A stretch of DNA of 64,000 bases from Mercurialis annua (taxonomy: Eukaryota > Streptophyta > Magnoliopsida > Malpighiales > Euphorbiaceae), in contig NC_065575.1 in assembly GCF_937616625.2 (NCBI RefSeq), forward strand, positions 9,803,501 to 9,867,500. Reading direction: 5' to 3'. Below are positions 50,274-60,905 of the stretch, piece after piece. The first letter of the stretch is position 1; each line of letters begins with the position of its first letter. The notes under the pieces are model-generated. The model ran no database searches, was not told the origin of the DNA, and saw nothing but the letters and a program-made list of their open reading frames with translations. The position numbers and the translations under genes are program-made.

Positions 50274-51171
50274 CTAGTTTTTCGCCACGTGCTACGCACG
50301 TGATCGACATTTATATGACCCGTTATATATATTAAATATTATTTAAGTTATTACATGTAGTATTTTTTTAAATATATTACCTTTTATTTAAAATAAAATT
50401 ATAGCTTGTGAAATTGTATTTATATGACCCGTTAGATTACCGTTAATTAATTTGCATAATTTAATTTTTAAATTTAATATTTTAATTTATTAATTCTCAA
50501 GTATTTTTTTTTGAATTTTATAGTTTTTTTAAAAAATAATTTTTATAGGAACATAAATAATTTAAATGTTATGCTCTAAGTATTACAAAACCTTATTTTA
50601 TTATTAATTATAATGAATGTTAATATTGTTTTCATAGTAAATATATAAATTATGGCATTTTTTTAATTTTTTTGACATTGTGCTATGCACGTGAATGATA
50701 TTTATATGACCCGTTAAATATTTTAACCACCATACCACTATTATTATAAATCGTACTTTTTAAATTTATGTTAAATATTTTAAATCGATATAAAACTGTT
50801 GTTAAGGAGCTACAGATAAAGTTTACTTTTTTTTATTCATTTTGATTGATTTATGAATATAACCAACTTTACTTGAATTGATAGATTTCATTATATTAAA
50901 CTTAAGTTGTTATTATATGAAATATTAATTAGATTATTAAATTTTACTTTCTAATTTTTAATAAATTATTTTTATTAAAATTAAAATTATAGCACATAAA
51001 TCATGTTTATATGATCTATTATATATACATACAGATATATATTAGTTAAATTACAAAATTTGATATTGAATCAAATAATAAAATTTGTTAGTAAGCACAT
51101 ATTGATGGACGGCACAACGCACAAAAATCTATGAGAAAGTATTAGAATAACATAGCTCTAATCAAATTATT

Positions 51172-51176
51172 CTAAC
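51172..51176 (+). other. Target site duplication (left), CTAAC
   Basis: CTAAC immediately precedes the 5' LTR and is repeated exactly after the 3' LTR at 61386-61390. This is the 5-bp duplication expected from Ty3/Gypsy integration and marks a single intact insertion. Confidence 0.95.
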
Positions 51177-51656
51177 TGATACCGCCCTAATAATATCAGA
51201 GCTCCAAGCATCGCCTAACGAATGCTATGCTCGCCCAACGGGTTTCCAAACCTCCCATCGCCCAGCGACAGTACGAGTATCGCCCATGTCTGTCTCGGGC
51301 GGACTTAACCAGGTCTGCCATTTGGACGACCTCATCCATTCCGTTCCCTGACACCCACTACCCGGGATAATCGGGAACGTGCCTTCACCATTATCAATAA
51401 TCGTGGGACAAACCCACGATTTCCCAGATAATAACCGCCTTAAACTCATTATAAAAGGAAGCCACCGAATGCTGAGAAGGGTAAGCATAAATCAGACTTA
51501 AATACTCTTACATTCATTTACCTACCAAAAAACCCTCTTTGACTTAGGCATCGGAGCGGCTTTCAGGCTGAGCAAGCCTGAGGTCCTTTGAGCTTATATT
51601 CGTTACTTGTGCAGGAAAAACAGTACGGGCGACCCTTTAAAGATCGACCTGTATCA
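51177..51656 (+). repeat. 5' LTR (480 bp)
   Basis: Begins TGATACCGCCC and ends GACCTGTATCA, so the outer 6 bases are inverted (TGATAC/GTATCA). A TATAAAAG box at 51450-51457 would start the genomic transcript about 30 bp later. Short ORFs in it, repeated exactly in the other LTR, are not genes. Confidence 0.95.
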
Positions 51657-51658
51657 TT

Positions 51659-51678
51659 TGGTGCGGTGAACGTGGAAC
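51659..51678 (+). other. Primer binding site, complementary to tRNA-Phe
   Basis: TGGTGCGGTGAACGTGGAAC lies two bases after the LTR. The complement of the CCA-tailed 3' end of tRNA-Phe, as in the gene at 42504-42576, is TGGTGCGGTGAGCGTGGATC. They agree at 18 of 20 positions, including the first 11. First-strand cDNA would therefore be primed by tRNA-Phe. Confidence 0.85.
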
Positions 51679-51732
51679 TTATCAGTTTCGTCGTTCCTTT
51701 TAGATACTTTTTCAGAATTTGCTTTTTCAAGA

Positions 51733-52458
51733 ATGGATCCCCTACAAGATAACACTCTACCGGCTACCAACAGAGAAGACAGGGAAACAGAACCACCGGC
51801 CCTAAATCTGTTCCCCCCAACCAGCGAAGAAGGAGAAACCAGCGACCCCCTGGCGATAAGACAGACGATACCTCCGATGGCCATAGCACCTGAGGAAGAG
51901 CCAATCAACAACCAAGCAATGTTCAAGGCTTTCCTAGAAATCACCAGTCTACTCAAAGACATCAAACAGAGTATCTCGTTAAAGCCGCCGGAGCAGGGAT
52001 CAGCGAAATCACCAGTACAGAAGTCAACGTCAACTATGGACAAGGGAAAAGAACCGATGCGAGAGGAAGGTGCCCCGGAAAACTCCGCAAAGAAACAAAA
52101 CGCCCCCATAGTAATTCCAGACGAAGAACGTTGGATGGATGAACAACACACCCTCAAAGGCGGAGAAGAGCATCTGGAGGAAAAAGTCCGCCAAGTCATG
52201 AGCAGGCTTGGAATAAGATGTGAAGACGTAGACATCTCTCTGCGAAGTGACTCACCACTTGCAGATTTCATCATCTCTCACGAGTTCCCTACAAAGTTCA
52301 GATACCCTCCAAATTTGGAATCATACGATGGAACAGGCTGTCCCAAGAGCCATATTCACAAATTCCAAGCAGTGATCAATGTTCAGACAATGGTACCAGA
52401 GTTTAAAGCCAGGATCAGTGCTGACGTTCAAACAATTCTCAGGACTTTTCCAGGCTAG
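51733..52458 (+). pseudogene. gag: gag N-terminal part, interrupted by deletion and frameshift
   Basis: A 241-codon ORF encodes the N-terminal region and early capsid (SHEFPTKFRYPPNLESYDGTGCPKSHIHKF). It then reads out of frame after about AVINVQT and stops. The matching downstream capsid (QWYQSLKPGSVLTFKQFSGLF) continues in the frame of the long ORF that opens at 52379. Relatives have an alanine/leucine-rich segment between these two words that is missing here. I therefore infer a small deletion at about 52380-52395 that also shifted the frame. No complete Gag can be made. Confidence 0.8.
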
Positions 52459-55400
52459 ATTCGTAGCATGCATCCCTCAAAAGAAGCTGTCCACAGACCT
52501 GCTGGCCATCATGCAATGGGAAGGAGAGACACTCAGGAAGTATGTAGAAAGATTCAATAAGGAGGCGATGCAGATAGAAGACCTGAGCCAGGAGATCGCC
52601 TACACAGCATTACTCAATGGAACTACCAACTCCGACCTACGAAAGGAATTGTTGGCTAAATCACCAAAATCATTTACCACACTGATGACCATCGCACATA
52701 CACAGATCAGAGTGGATGATGGCCAGAGAGAGATAGAGAATCGCCTCGGACGGGTAGAAGAACGAACATTTGCAGAAAGAAGAAATGGGGACAGATCGCC
52801 CACAGGAAGGAGGTTCGGAGAAAAAGGCAACGACCATTTCAGAAACAAAAGGAAAAAAGACGAAGATAGGCGATATACACCCCTGAACACAACCAGAACC
52901 AACGTACTGTTTTGGGTAAAAGACAGCCGAGAGAAGGTCAGATGGCCAAGGAAGATGAACGCTGCATCAGCCAGCAAAAGAGACAACAGCAAATACTGTG
53001 AATTTCACAGAGACAACGGCCACACCACAGATGAATGCTGGCACCTGAAGGAAGAGATAGAGAAGCTGATAGAAAGGGGATCCCTTTCCCAGTTCATAAA
53101 AAGGGATACCGAAGCCAGAGAGACAGAGTCGGAAAGAAAGAAAGAGCGGAAAGAAGAAACCGCCAGAAGACCCAGACCAGAGCCAGCAGGCGTGGTTAAC
53201 GTAATAATGGGTGGATCGACCGGAGGAGACAGCAATACTACAAGAAAGAAAGCTGCAAGAACAGTTTACTCAGTTAGCCCAGGTGCACCAAATGCTAAGA
53301 AATTCAGAAGCGTATCTTTTTCGGAGGGCGATAGTCATGGCTTATCAGTCCCCCATGAAGACGCCCTAGTTGTCAAGGGGCGACTCAACAATTTCGAGGT
53401 ATCTCGGATGCTTGTAGACACGGGAAGTTCGGTAAACATAATCAAAATGGAGGTGTTCGGCAGAATTGGACTCAAGAAAGAAAATTTGACACATGTCTCT
53501 ACTCCACTGGTGGGACTAGGAGGCAAATCTGTACAGGTGGAAGGATCACTGGAGATAAACATCCAACTGGGAGATGGAGAGATCTACAAAGAGATCCGAG
53601 CAGAATTCATGGTGGTCAATATGGACTTTGCATACAACGCAATTCTCGGAAGGCCACTTTTGCACGATACGTGCGCATCCATTTGCATGAGGTACCTACT
53701 GATGAAAATCCCAACCAGAGAAGGCGATGCCGAAGTCAGAGGATGCCAAAAGTCAGCCAGAGAAGCATACTTTACAGCTCTCAGGAAAGTACATATAACC
53801 TTGCCAGTACTAACAATGGAACCTCCAGAGAAGAAGGAAAGGGCGGAGCATTATGGACGAACCGCGAGAATCGAATTATCCCCAGGAAAGGAGATAGAAG
53901 TGGGAGATGAGCTAGAAGAAGAAATCAAACGATCTCTGACAGAAAACCTCAGATCGCTTGGAGACTCCTTTGCCTGGACAACAGACGAACTGATCGGAGT
54001 AGACCCGGACGTCATATGTCATCGGTTAAACATAGCGACCGACGCGAAGGCAGTGATACAGAAGAAAAGAAGGCACTCGCCCGAAAAACAACTCGCCATC
54101 GCAGAAGAGGTCGCCCGGTTAAAAACAGCAAACGTGATCAAAGACGCCTATTACCCCAAGTGGGTAGCAAATGTGGTGATGGTAAAAAAGTCCAATGGCA
54201 CTTACCGAATGTGTGTGGACTTCACAGATCTGAATAAAGCATGTCCCAAAGATAGTTTCCCGCTCCCACACATTGATCAGTTAGTAGACTCCACAGCAGG
54301 TCACGCCCTTTATACATTCCTAGATGCCAAGGCGGGATATCATCAGATACCCATGGCACCTGAAGACCAGGAGAAGACGGCCTTCATAACGGACCAGGGA
54401 TTATTTTGTTACAAGATGATGCCCTTCGGTCTGAAGAACGCAGGAGCCACATATCAGCGACTGGTGAACTCAATATTCAGAGATCAGATCGGAAAACACA
54501 TGGAAGTTTATGTGGACGACATGATCATCAAAAGCATCCGAGCTGAAGACCACCCAACAGATGTGAAGATAGTCCTAGAGACGCTAAAGAGATACCAGCT
54601 AAAACTCAATCCGGAAAAGTGCGTATTCGGAGTACCGGCAGGCAAGTTCTTGGGATACATGGTCTCTCAGCGGGGTATTGAGGCTAACCCAGATAAAATC
54701 GAAGCGGTCTTAAAAATGACGCCGCCACGGAGCATACATGAAGTCCAGAAGCTCAACGGCCGGATCACGGCTCTAGGTCGGTTCATGTCCTGTTCGGCAA
54801 AACGATGTCTACCTTTCTTCAAAACCCTGAAACAGATCAAGAACTTCACATGGACAGCAGAATGCCAGCAGGCGTTTGAGGAATTGAAAAGCTTCCTATC
54901 CTCGCCCCCACTTTTGGCGAGACCAGATCCGGGCGACGTGTTATATTTATACATCTCCTGCTCTGACGAAACAATAGCAGGAGTATTGGTATCGGAAAAA
55001 GGAGGAGAACAATACCCGATCTACTACATTAGCAAAGTACTCAGAGATGCGGAGCTGAGATACCCGAAGTTGGAAAAGCTGGCACTGTGCGTATACACCG
55101 CCACCATCAAGCTCCGACATTACTTCGAAGGGCACCAAGTCATTGTACGAACCGACCAACCATTACGAAAAATCCTCCAGAAGGCAGAGACAAGTGGACG
55201 CATAGCAGAATGGGCCGTCAAAATAGGAAGCCTGGGCGTTATCTATGAAGCTCGAAAAGCACTGAAAGCTCAAACACTAGCCGACTTCTTCGCAAAATTA
55301 ACATTCAAAGAACCCATGGAGGACAAAACGACTCCTTGGCAGATACACGTCGATGGAGCAGTTTGCGGAGAAGGAGCGGGGATCGGAGTCGTGCTCAAAG

Positions 55401-57061
55401 GACCAGGAAGGATCCAAATGGAATACTCAGCAAGACTCGAATTTCCAGCTTCCAACAATGTTGCGGAATATGAGGCGCTGATAACAGGGTTGCAATTATG
55501 CGAAGAGCTCAATATCTCCGAAGTCCAGATCTATAGTGATTCGCAATTGGTCGTGAACCAAGTCTCAGGGAACTTCGAAGTAAAGGAAGTTACATTGAAG
55601 AAATACGCCAAGCAAGCCAAAACCTTCTTTGCCGATAATGGGCGATCCTGGTCGTTACAGCAAATACCCAGAGCAATGAATGGAAGATCAGACGAATTGG
55701 CAAAGTGGGCAGCAACAAAGAATTACGACTCAATGAGAAACATCCCTCATGAAATCAAACGACAGCCTAGCTTTCAAGAAGAAATTGAAGAAGGCGAAGT
55801 ACTGATGGTAGAAGGGGAAGAAACCTGGATGACCCCCCTTACAGCATACCTGGCTAATGGAATACTCCCCGAGGATAAGAAGGAAGCCAAAAGAATAGTG
55901 GTACTATCATCAAAGTTCGGAATATACAACGGCCAGCTGTACAAACGGTCATTCACCCATCCCTGGCTAAGGTGTGTGAACAAAGAAGAAGGAGAGTACA
56001 TCATGAAAGAATTACATGAGGGGACCTGCGGAGCACATGACGGAGCATCAACACTGGTCAGGAAAGCACTGCTACAAGGCTATTATTGGCCCACGATGAA
56101 GGAACAAGCTACAACGCTAGTAAGGGGATGCTGGCCTTGCCAGCAACATGCCCTGGTACCGAGAAAGCAAGCTTCAGAAATGAAACCCATCGGCAGTGCA
56201 TGGCCGTTCGCCCAGTGGGGTATGGACATCCTGGGACCTCTCCCTTTGGCCACAGGACAACGGAAGTTCCTGGTAGTGGCAATCGACCACTTCACCAAGT
56301 GGATAGAGGCGGAACCACTGGCAAAAATCACCCAACAACGCATAACTAACTTTTTCTTTAGATCTATCTTGTGCAGGTTTGGAATACCGAAGGTGCTGAT
56401 CACAGACAACGGAAAGCAGTTCGACTCAGCAAAGTTTAGAAAGTTTTGTGCCGAGTATCAGATCGACCTAAGGTTCACTTCGGTTTACCATCCACAATCA
56501 AATGGGCAAACCGAAGTGGCCAACAAAATCCTACTGGCCGGACTAAAAAGAAGACTAGACGAGTGCAAAGGAAGATGGGTAGAAGAACTCTACAGCGTCC
56601 TATGGAACTACCGTACCACCCCTAGAGAATCAATGGGCGAAACTCCATTCGCCCTAGCCTATGGAACGGAGGCTGTAATTCCTGTAGAGATCGGCGCACC
56701 CACGCCAAGGACAGAAGACAACCAGCTAAACCTAGAAGAAAACGAAGAAGAGCTCAGGAACAATCTGGATCTCCTGGTTGAAAAAATCAACAGATCAGAC
56801 ATCAGGATGGAAGCCTACAGACAAAAGATGGCCAAACATTTCAACAGCCATGTAAAGAAAAGAAAATTCAAATTAGGCGACCTCGTCATGCGAAAAACCG
56901 AAGTCAAAAAAGGAGAAGCAGGAAGCGGAAAACTGCAGCCAAACTGGGAAGGACCTTACACCATCAGCGAGGTCATTAAAGAAGGAACATTTAAACTCAC
57001 TAACTCCATGGGAAGAATCATACCAAGGACATGGAACGCCAACAACTTGAGGAAAATCTAG
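52379..57061 (+). CDS. pol: Capsid end plus Pol polyprotein of the Tat element (1,560 codons)
   Basis: The open frame holds the capsid C-terminal half, a zinc-knuckle-like C207-x2-H210-x4-H215-x4-C220, and aspartic protease (DTGSS at 347-351). Reverse transcriptase has FLDAKAGYHQ around D649 and YVDD at 711-714. A Gypsy RNase H spans about 855-970. A second archaeal-type RNase H spans about 985-1112 (VDGAV around D992, E1030, D1054). Integrase has an HHCC finger (H1213, H1220, C1251, C1254) and the catalytic triad D1283, D1343, E1379. All motifs look intact with no stops. The annotated Met is only the first in frame. The true start was upstream in gag before the deletion, so translation of this ORF is doubtful. 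In the normal element Gag-Pol is one polyprotein later cut by the protease. Confidence 0.93.
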   Translation: MFRQWYQSLKPGSVLTFKQFSGLFQARFVACIPQKKLSTDLLAIMQWEGETLRKYVERFNKEAMQIEDLSQEIAYTALLNGTTNSDLRKELLAKSPKSFTTLMTIAHTQIRVDDGQREIENRLGRVEERTFAERRNGDRSPTGRRFGEKGNDHFRNKRKKDEDRRYTPLNTTRTNVLFWVKDSREKVRWPRKMNAASASKRDNSKYCEFHRDNGHTTDECWHLKEEIEKLIERGSLSQFIKRDTEARETESERKKERKEETARRPRPEPAGVVNVIMGGSTGGDSNTTRKKAARTVYSVSPGAPNAKKFRSVSFSEGDSHGLSVPHEDALVVKGRLNNFEVSRMLVDTGSSVNIIKMEVFGRIGLKKENLTHVSTPLVGLGGKSVQVEGSLEINIQLGDGEIYKEIRAEFMVVNMDFAYNAILGRPLLHDTCASICMRYLLMKIPTREGDAEVRGCQKSAREAYFTALRKVHITLPVLTMEPPEKKERAEHYGRTARIELSPGKEIEVGDELEEEIKRSLTENLRSLGDSFAWTTDELIGVDPDVICHRLNIATDAKAVIQKKRRHSPEKQLAIAEEVARLKTANVIKDAYYPKWVANVVMVKKSNGTYRMCVDFTDLNKACPKDSFPLPHIDQLVDSTAGHALYTFLDAKAGYHQIPMAPEDQEKTAFITDQGLFCYKMMPFGLKNAGATYQRLVNSIFRDQIGKHMEVYVDDMIIKSIRAEDHPTDVKIVLETLKRYQLKLNPEKCVFGVPAGKFLGYMVSQRGIEANPDKIEAVLKMTPPRSIHEVQKLNGRITALGRFMSCSAKRCLPFFKTLKQIKNFTWTAECQQAFEELKSFLSSPPLLARPDPGDVLYLYISCSDETIAGVLVSEKGGEQYPIYYISKVLRDAELRYPKLEKLALCVYTATIKLRHYFEGHQVIVRTDQPLRKILQKAETSGRIAEWAVKIGSLGVIYEARKALKAQTLADFFAKLTFKEPMEDKTTPWQIHVDGAVCGEGAGIGVVLKGPGRIQMEYSARLEFPASNNVAEYEALITGLQLCEELNISEVQIYSDSQLVVNQVSGNFEVKEVTLKKYAKQAKTFFADNGRSWSLQQIPRAMNGRSDELAKWAATKNYDSMRNIPHEIKRQPSFQEEIEEGEVLMVEGEETWMTPLTAYLANGILPEDKKEAKRIVVLSSKFGIYNGQLYKRSFTHPWLRCVNKEEGEYIMKELHEGTCGAHDGASTLVRKALLQGYYWPTMKEQATTLVRGCWPCQQHALVPRKQASEMKPIGSAWPFAQWGMDILGPLPLATGQRKFLVVAIDHFTKWIEAEPLAKITQQRITNFFFRSILCRFGIPKVLITDNGKQFDSAKFRKFCAEYQIDLRFTSVYHPQSNGQTEVANKILLAGLKRRLDECKGRWVEELYSVLWNYRTTPRESMGETPFALAYGTEAVIPVEIGAPTPRTEDNQLNLEENEEELRNNLDLLVEKINRSDIRMEAYRQKMAKHFNSHVKKRKFKLGDLVMRKTEVKKGEAGSGKLQPNWEGPYTISEVIKEGTFKLTNSMGRIIPRTWNANNLRKI

Positions 57062-57607
57062 TGACAATGGATCACCATCCGACATGATTAGTTATTCCTT
57101 AAGAATTAACATAATTAGTCAAGCGATGTTTAGTTTCAATATTGTATTTCAATTCCTCCAAGTGATGTTTAATCACAGCATTGTGTTTCAATTTCTACAA
57201 GTGATATTTCATCACGCTACTGTATTTGAATTTATGCAAGTATTTTAATTTACCCTTGCTCGGACAAGGAATTTCCACAGATATCGTCTCTTTACCATAA
57301 TTACTGATTACTTAAAATATTTCCAAAGAGGAGAACTGACGAGTTCATTCCCAAAAAAGGAAAATACACAGTCAAAATATATATATCGCCTAAAATAAAG
57401 AGAACATAGAAACCAGCTATCTCAAAAATAAAGAAGGCAAAAAAGATATATATTAAGAAGAGGGCAAATGCCCCACAAAAAAAAAAAATTTACAAAGGAA
57501 AGTAAAATTCCTAACAAAAGAAAATATACAAATGTACAAAGTACATAACAAAAAAAAAAAGAAAGGAAAATTCTTCCTGTACAAAAACTAAAAGAAGAAA
57601 GAGGAAT
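57062..57607. other. Non-coding spacer between convergent pol and antisense gene
   Basis: AT-rich sequence between the two stop codons. A ringed set of AAGTGATGTTTAATCAC-like words repeats about every 45-50 bp from 57120 to 57240 (three degenerate copies). Transcripts from both sides would overlap here. Confidence 0.6.
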
Positions 57608-60471
57608 CTAAAGCTTGATGATCTCTGGCTCAACCTTCTTCGGGGCAGCCTCTTTGTTCCCCTCCAAAATATTTGGGGCAGATAGCCCCTCCTGCGAACC
57701 CCGCCTGACTGAAGAAGAAGCATCGACATGAATGTTGCCAGAACGGGTGGGAGAAGGGACATCGGCGAGACTAAGATGATCGGACCCTGGAAGGATAGAC
57801 TCCAGATCAGAAGGCCGATCCAATAAGTCCAGAGCAGCAAAAGGCCGCTCCAAAGATATAAGTAAGCCGAAGTCCTTCTCCTCAGGACTACCTCCCAAAC
57901 CGGGAACAAGAGGCTTCTCGCCAGCCTTGGCAGGTTCATGGACCCCTTGGACAGACTGTTCGGCAACCTCAGCAGCACCTCCACCATTTTCAGACTTGAT
58001 GGAGACAAACAAGTCTTGGGGAGAATCTGGCTCACTCTCACTATTAACCCCCTCGGGAAAGCCATATAAGAATTCAACGTCCCCATCAGGATGACGCTCC
58101 AAGTAGGTACCCACGATGGCTTCAGTGAAGTCAGTCAGATCATTGGCTAGCTGGGCGGTGTTACGGCGACGCCTCTCCTTCTCACGAATCAGCCTGCCCC
58201 GCTTCAAATAAAGCCTCTTCTCAGCAACAGAGACTTTATCGTTAAGGGCCGTGACGGTGGTGTCGAACTCCTTCTTGAGATCGTCATAATCAGTACTTTT
58301 CAACACCACCTCTGCCGCCAGATTTTTATTTTCCTTCTTAAGGCGGGCGACCTCCTCAGATAGCACACGCTGCTGCTTCACAGCACTCTCCCTCTCTCTG
58401 GATAACCTATCCACATCAGCACGAAGAGAGTCCAGCTTCTGAGTGCACCCGCCATGTTCGCTGCGAAGGGAGTCATACTTTCCCTTCAGCAGCTTGTACT
58501 CCGTCTTTAACTTCACCTGCATCTCATCGTCGTTAAGACGGTTGGAGCGGTATTGACGGATGGCATAGGCAACCTAAACATAAAATAAAACTGAGTTAGA
58601 AAATAACCATAACAGGAAGAAAAAGGCAAAATGATAAAGTTAGAAAATAATCACCTTTGCCAGGTTGGAAAAACAATCGTCCATCAGTACGTTGTCCGGC
58701 CTCTTCAAATAGTAGTCAACGTCCGAAGGGCAGCAGGAACCCCGGAAGATGTCGTGGGCAACGGCAGGACAACGCACAGTAGCATCGGCCCCATACTTTT
58801 GAAGGAGCAGGTCGACCTGAGTCACCATCACATCCCTCTTGGGCCTCTTCATAGAGGGTCCCTCCCCCTCAGTATCTTCGCCCCCTGAAGAAGGAGCTCG
58901 CCTTTTGCTGCCGGTCGAAGCAGCCGGGGCAGTTTGGGGAGCAGAAGGAAGGGATCTGGCATGCTTCTCCTTCGCAGGAACCTCCATCTTATCCTTCCCC
59001 TTACCGGTGTAAGAGGGAACAGCAGGAGGAGGAGGGCTGGTGACAGGTTCCTTTATCTGGAAGCCTGGCAGCACCACCCTAGGAGTAGGGGCAGATTCAT
59101 CACCCTTCTGAGAAGAAGGGGGTTTGCTTCCAGCCGTAGAAGGAACATCGCCTCCTTTCTTGGCAGGCGCCTTCTTAGCCTCAGAAATCGGCTTGGGAAC
59201 AGCTTGGGGAAGGGCCTCCCTCTCTCGAGCCTCCCGGCGAGCTCTCCTATCCTCCATGACCTTCTGCTGAAGCTCCCTGAAGTTCGGCACTGAAAAGTCA
59301 AAGTAAACAAAATTCAGAAAACGCCTCACAAAAATTAAAAGGGAATAAAAGCTTCATGGCACAAACAAGGTACCAGAAGGACTAAGAGGCATAGAAGAAA
59401 TATTAAGAGGGGAAGAAAGAAGTGGTTCGCCCATGTCAGGGAACTCGTCTCCATTATCAGGCGATGTCTCCCTCTTATCCTCACTCTTCTTCCTCTTCCC
59501 CCTTTTTTCACCCTGCACTCTCTTGTTTCTCTTGGAGGCAACACTTTGGTCCCAGCCAAAGTAGGAATCTATCAGATTCACTACGTGCACCTTAGCGCCA
59601 CCTCGAAGCAGACGCAGCGTCTCTTTATCAGCCTCGCTCAGGTTCGCCTTTTCCAATTTTAGGGGCCCTTCCACAAAAACATTCGGAATGGAACCCCAAC
59701 CCCCTTCCTTCTTGGCGATGACAAAGGAACCTTTCCACCGCTTCAAAGAATTGGGAAGACCAGTGAAGGGAGATCTTCCGGGTTGCAAGTAGAAGAACTC
59801 ATCGCTTTTCTTCCTCCCCAAAGAATAGATCGCCCTAACAATCTCGTAGCCCACCTGTCTCTTCAGTTGGAGTCCACGAATAAAAACTCCTGTCAAGTGG
59901 CGGTGGGCGTTAGGATGGAGTTGACCTAAGGGGATCTTAAAATTATCAAACACTTCTTGGGTGAAGAGATCGAGTGGTAGCCTTAAACCCGCCTCAAAAT
60001 CTTCAACAAAAAGCAACTGTTCATCATCCTGTAAGACCTGGCTAACAGCCGAACCTTCAGATGGAATCCGAAGGCCAATGAAGGAAGGAATTTCGTACCT
60101 CGCCCTAATCCACACAAGGGCTTCTTGACCTAGACTGATGGTCCACTCAGACAAGGGTTTTTTCTTACTAGAAGATGTCCCAGAAGACCCTTTACGTCTC
60201 TTAAAAACAAAATCCTCCTCATCTCCTTCGTCATCACCCAGTCCACCATCTCCGAACTCATCTTCACCAGCATCCTCAAGGGGAGCCTCGCCCTCTGGCT
60301 CTCTGTCATCAACACCCTCCTCACTGTCAGGGATCACCTTCTGAGACAACCCTTCCCAGATGACAACTCAACGAGGGTAGCAAGAGGAACAGGGTAAGTT
60401 GGGTCACTGGCAGAACTCTCAGAGGAAGAGGAAGAAGAAGGGGAAGACACAGAAACCCTTAATGTAGACAT
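57608..60471 (-). CDS. Antisense accessory gene of the Tat element (gypsy-type transposon protein domain plus coiled coil)
   Basis: Three exons on the minus strand: 60471-59374, 59289-58654, 58573-57608. The 84- and 80-bp introns have GT-AG ends that keep the frame (LSPS|VPNFRELQQK and NLAK|VAYAIRQYRSN). Exon 1 has a conserved block (LRLPLDLFTQEVF, then PLGQLHPNAHRHLTGVFI) like the plant 'putative gypsy type transposon' domain, PF04195 as I recall. It follows an acidic stretch and precedes basic clusters. Exon 2 is rich in Ala, Pro and Lys. Exon 3 is a long coiled coil (about 58515-58150) and an acidic tail. Exon 1 starts MSTLRVSVSSPSS, but the frame shifts by one base near 60355 (SSG to WEGLSQKV), so this copy may be defective. 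Function is unknown. Two TATAAAA boxes lie upstream. Confidence 0.75.
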
Positions 60472-60888
60472 CCTAAAAATATACTATCTGAAAGCAAACA
60501 AGAAGAAAGAAACAAGAAGACAAACAAAAATAGCTAAGCCACTTACTGATCAAAAGAGAAAGTCTGGTGCTATGTAACTCGAAGAAAGCCTGGTTGGAGA
60601 AATAAATCAACAGAAGCAGAGAATCAGAAAGAAAAATCAAGAGTAAAAGATTTTAAATTAAAGAATAAGTACCTCTTTTATACGCCAAGTTAGACACTCG
60701 AATGCCTGACAGCAGGAAACTCCTCGAAATAATCAATGAAAAACCAAAAGTCGCGTTCTTTTATAGTCAGAAAACGCTTCAAATTCGTAACCGTTGAAGG
60801 AAACGTTTGGAATTCAAATCATTTCGAAAATTTCGGAAATTCGAATTTTGAAATTTGGCGCTTCAAGTCTTTGACTTAGCAAGATTAC
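60472..60888 (-). promoter_or_regulatory. Candidate promoter and leader of the antisense gene
   Basis: On the minus strand TATAAAA occurs at 60765-60759 (CTATAAAAG) and 60682-60676 (GTATAAAAG), 205-295 bp upstream of the start codon at 60471. No ORF lies here. Either box could drive antisense transcription separately from the LTR. Confidence 0.45.
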
Positions 60889-60905
60889 AGGGGGGGGGGG
60901 ACATC
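60889..60905 (+). other. Polypurine tract
   Basis: AG followed by ten further G residues and ACATC lies directly before the 3' LTR. This purine run primes plus-strand DNA synthesis in LTR retroelements. Confidence 0.85.

Noticed and set aside
51225..51488. 87-codon minus-strand ORF, repeated identically at 60954-61217
   Set aside because: It lies wholly within the LTRs; the second copy is simply the other LTR. No family resemblance.
52600..56409. Several minus-strand and alternate-frame ORFs of 70-130 codons inside pol
   Set aside because: All overlap the intact pol frame and have compositions expected of shadow frames.
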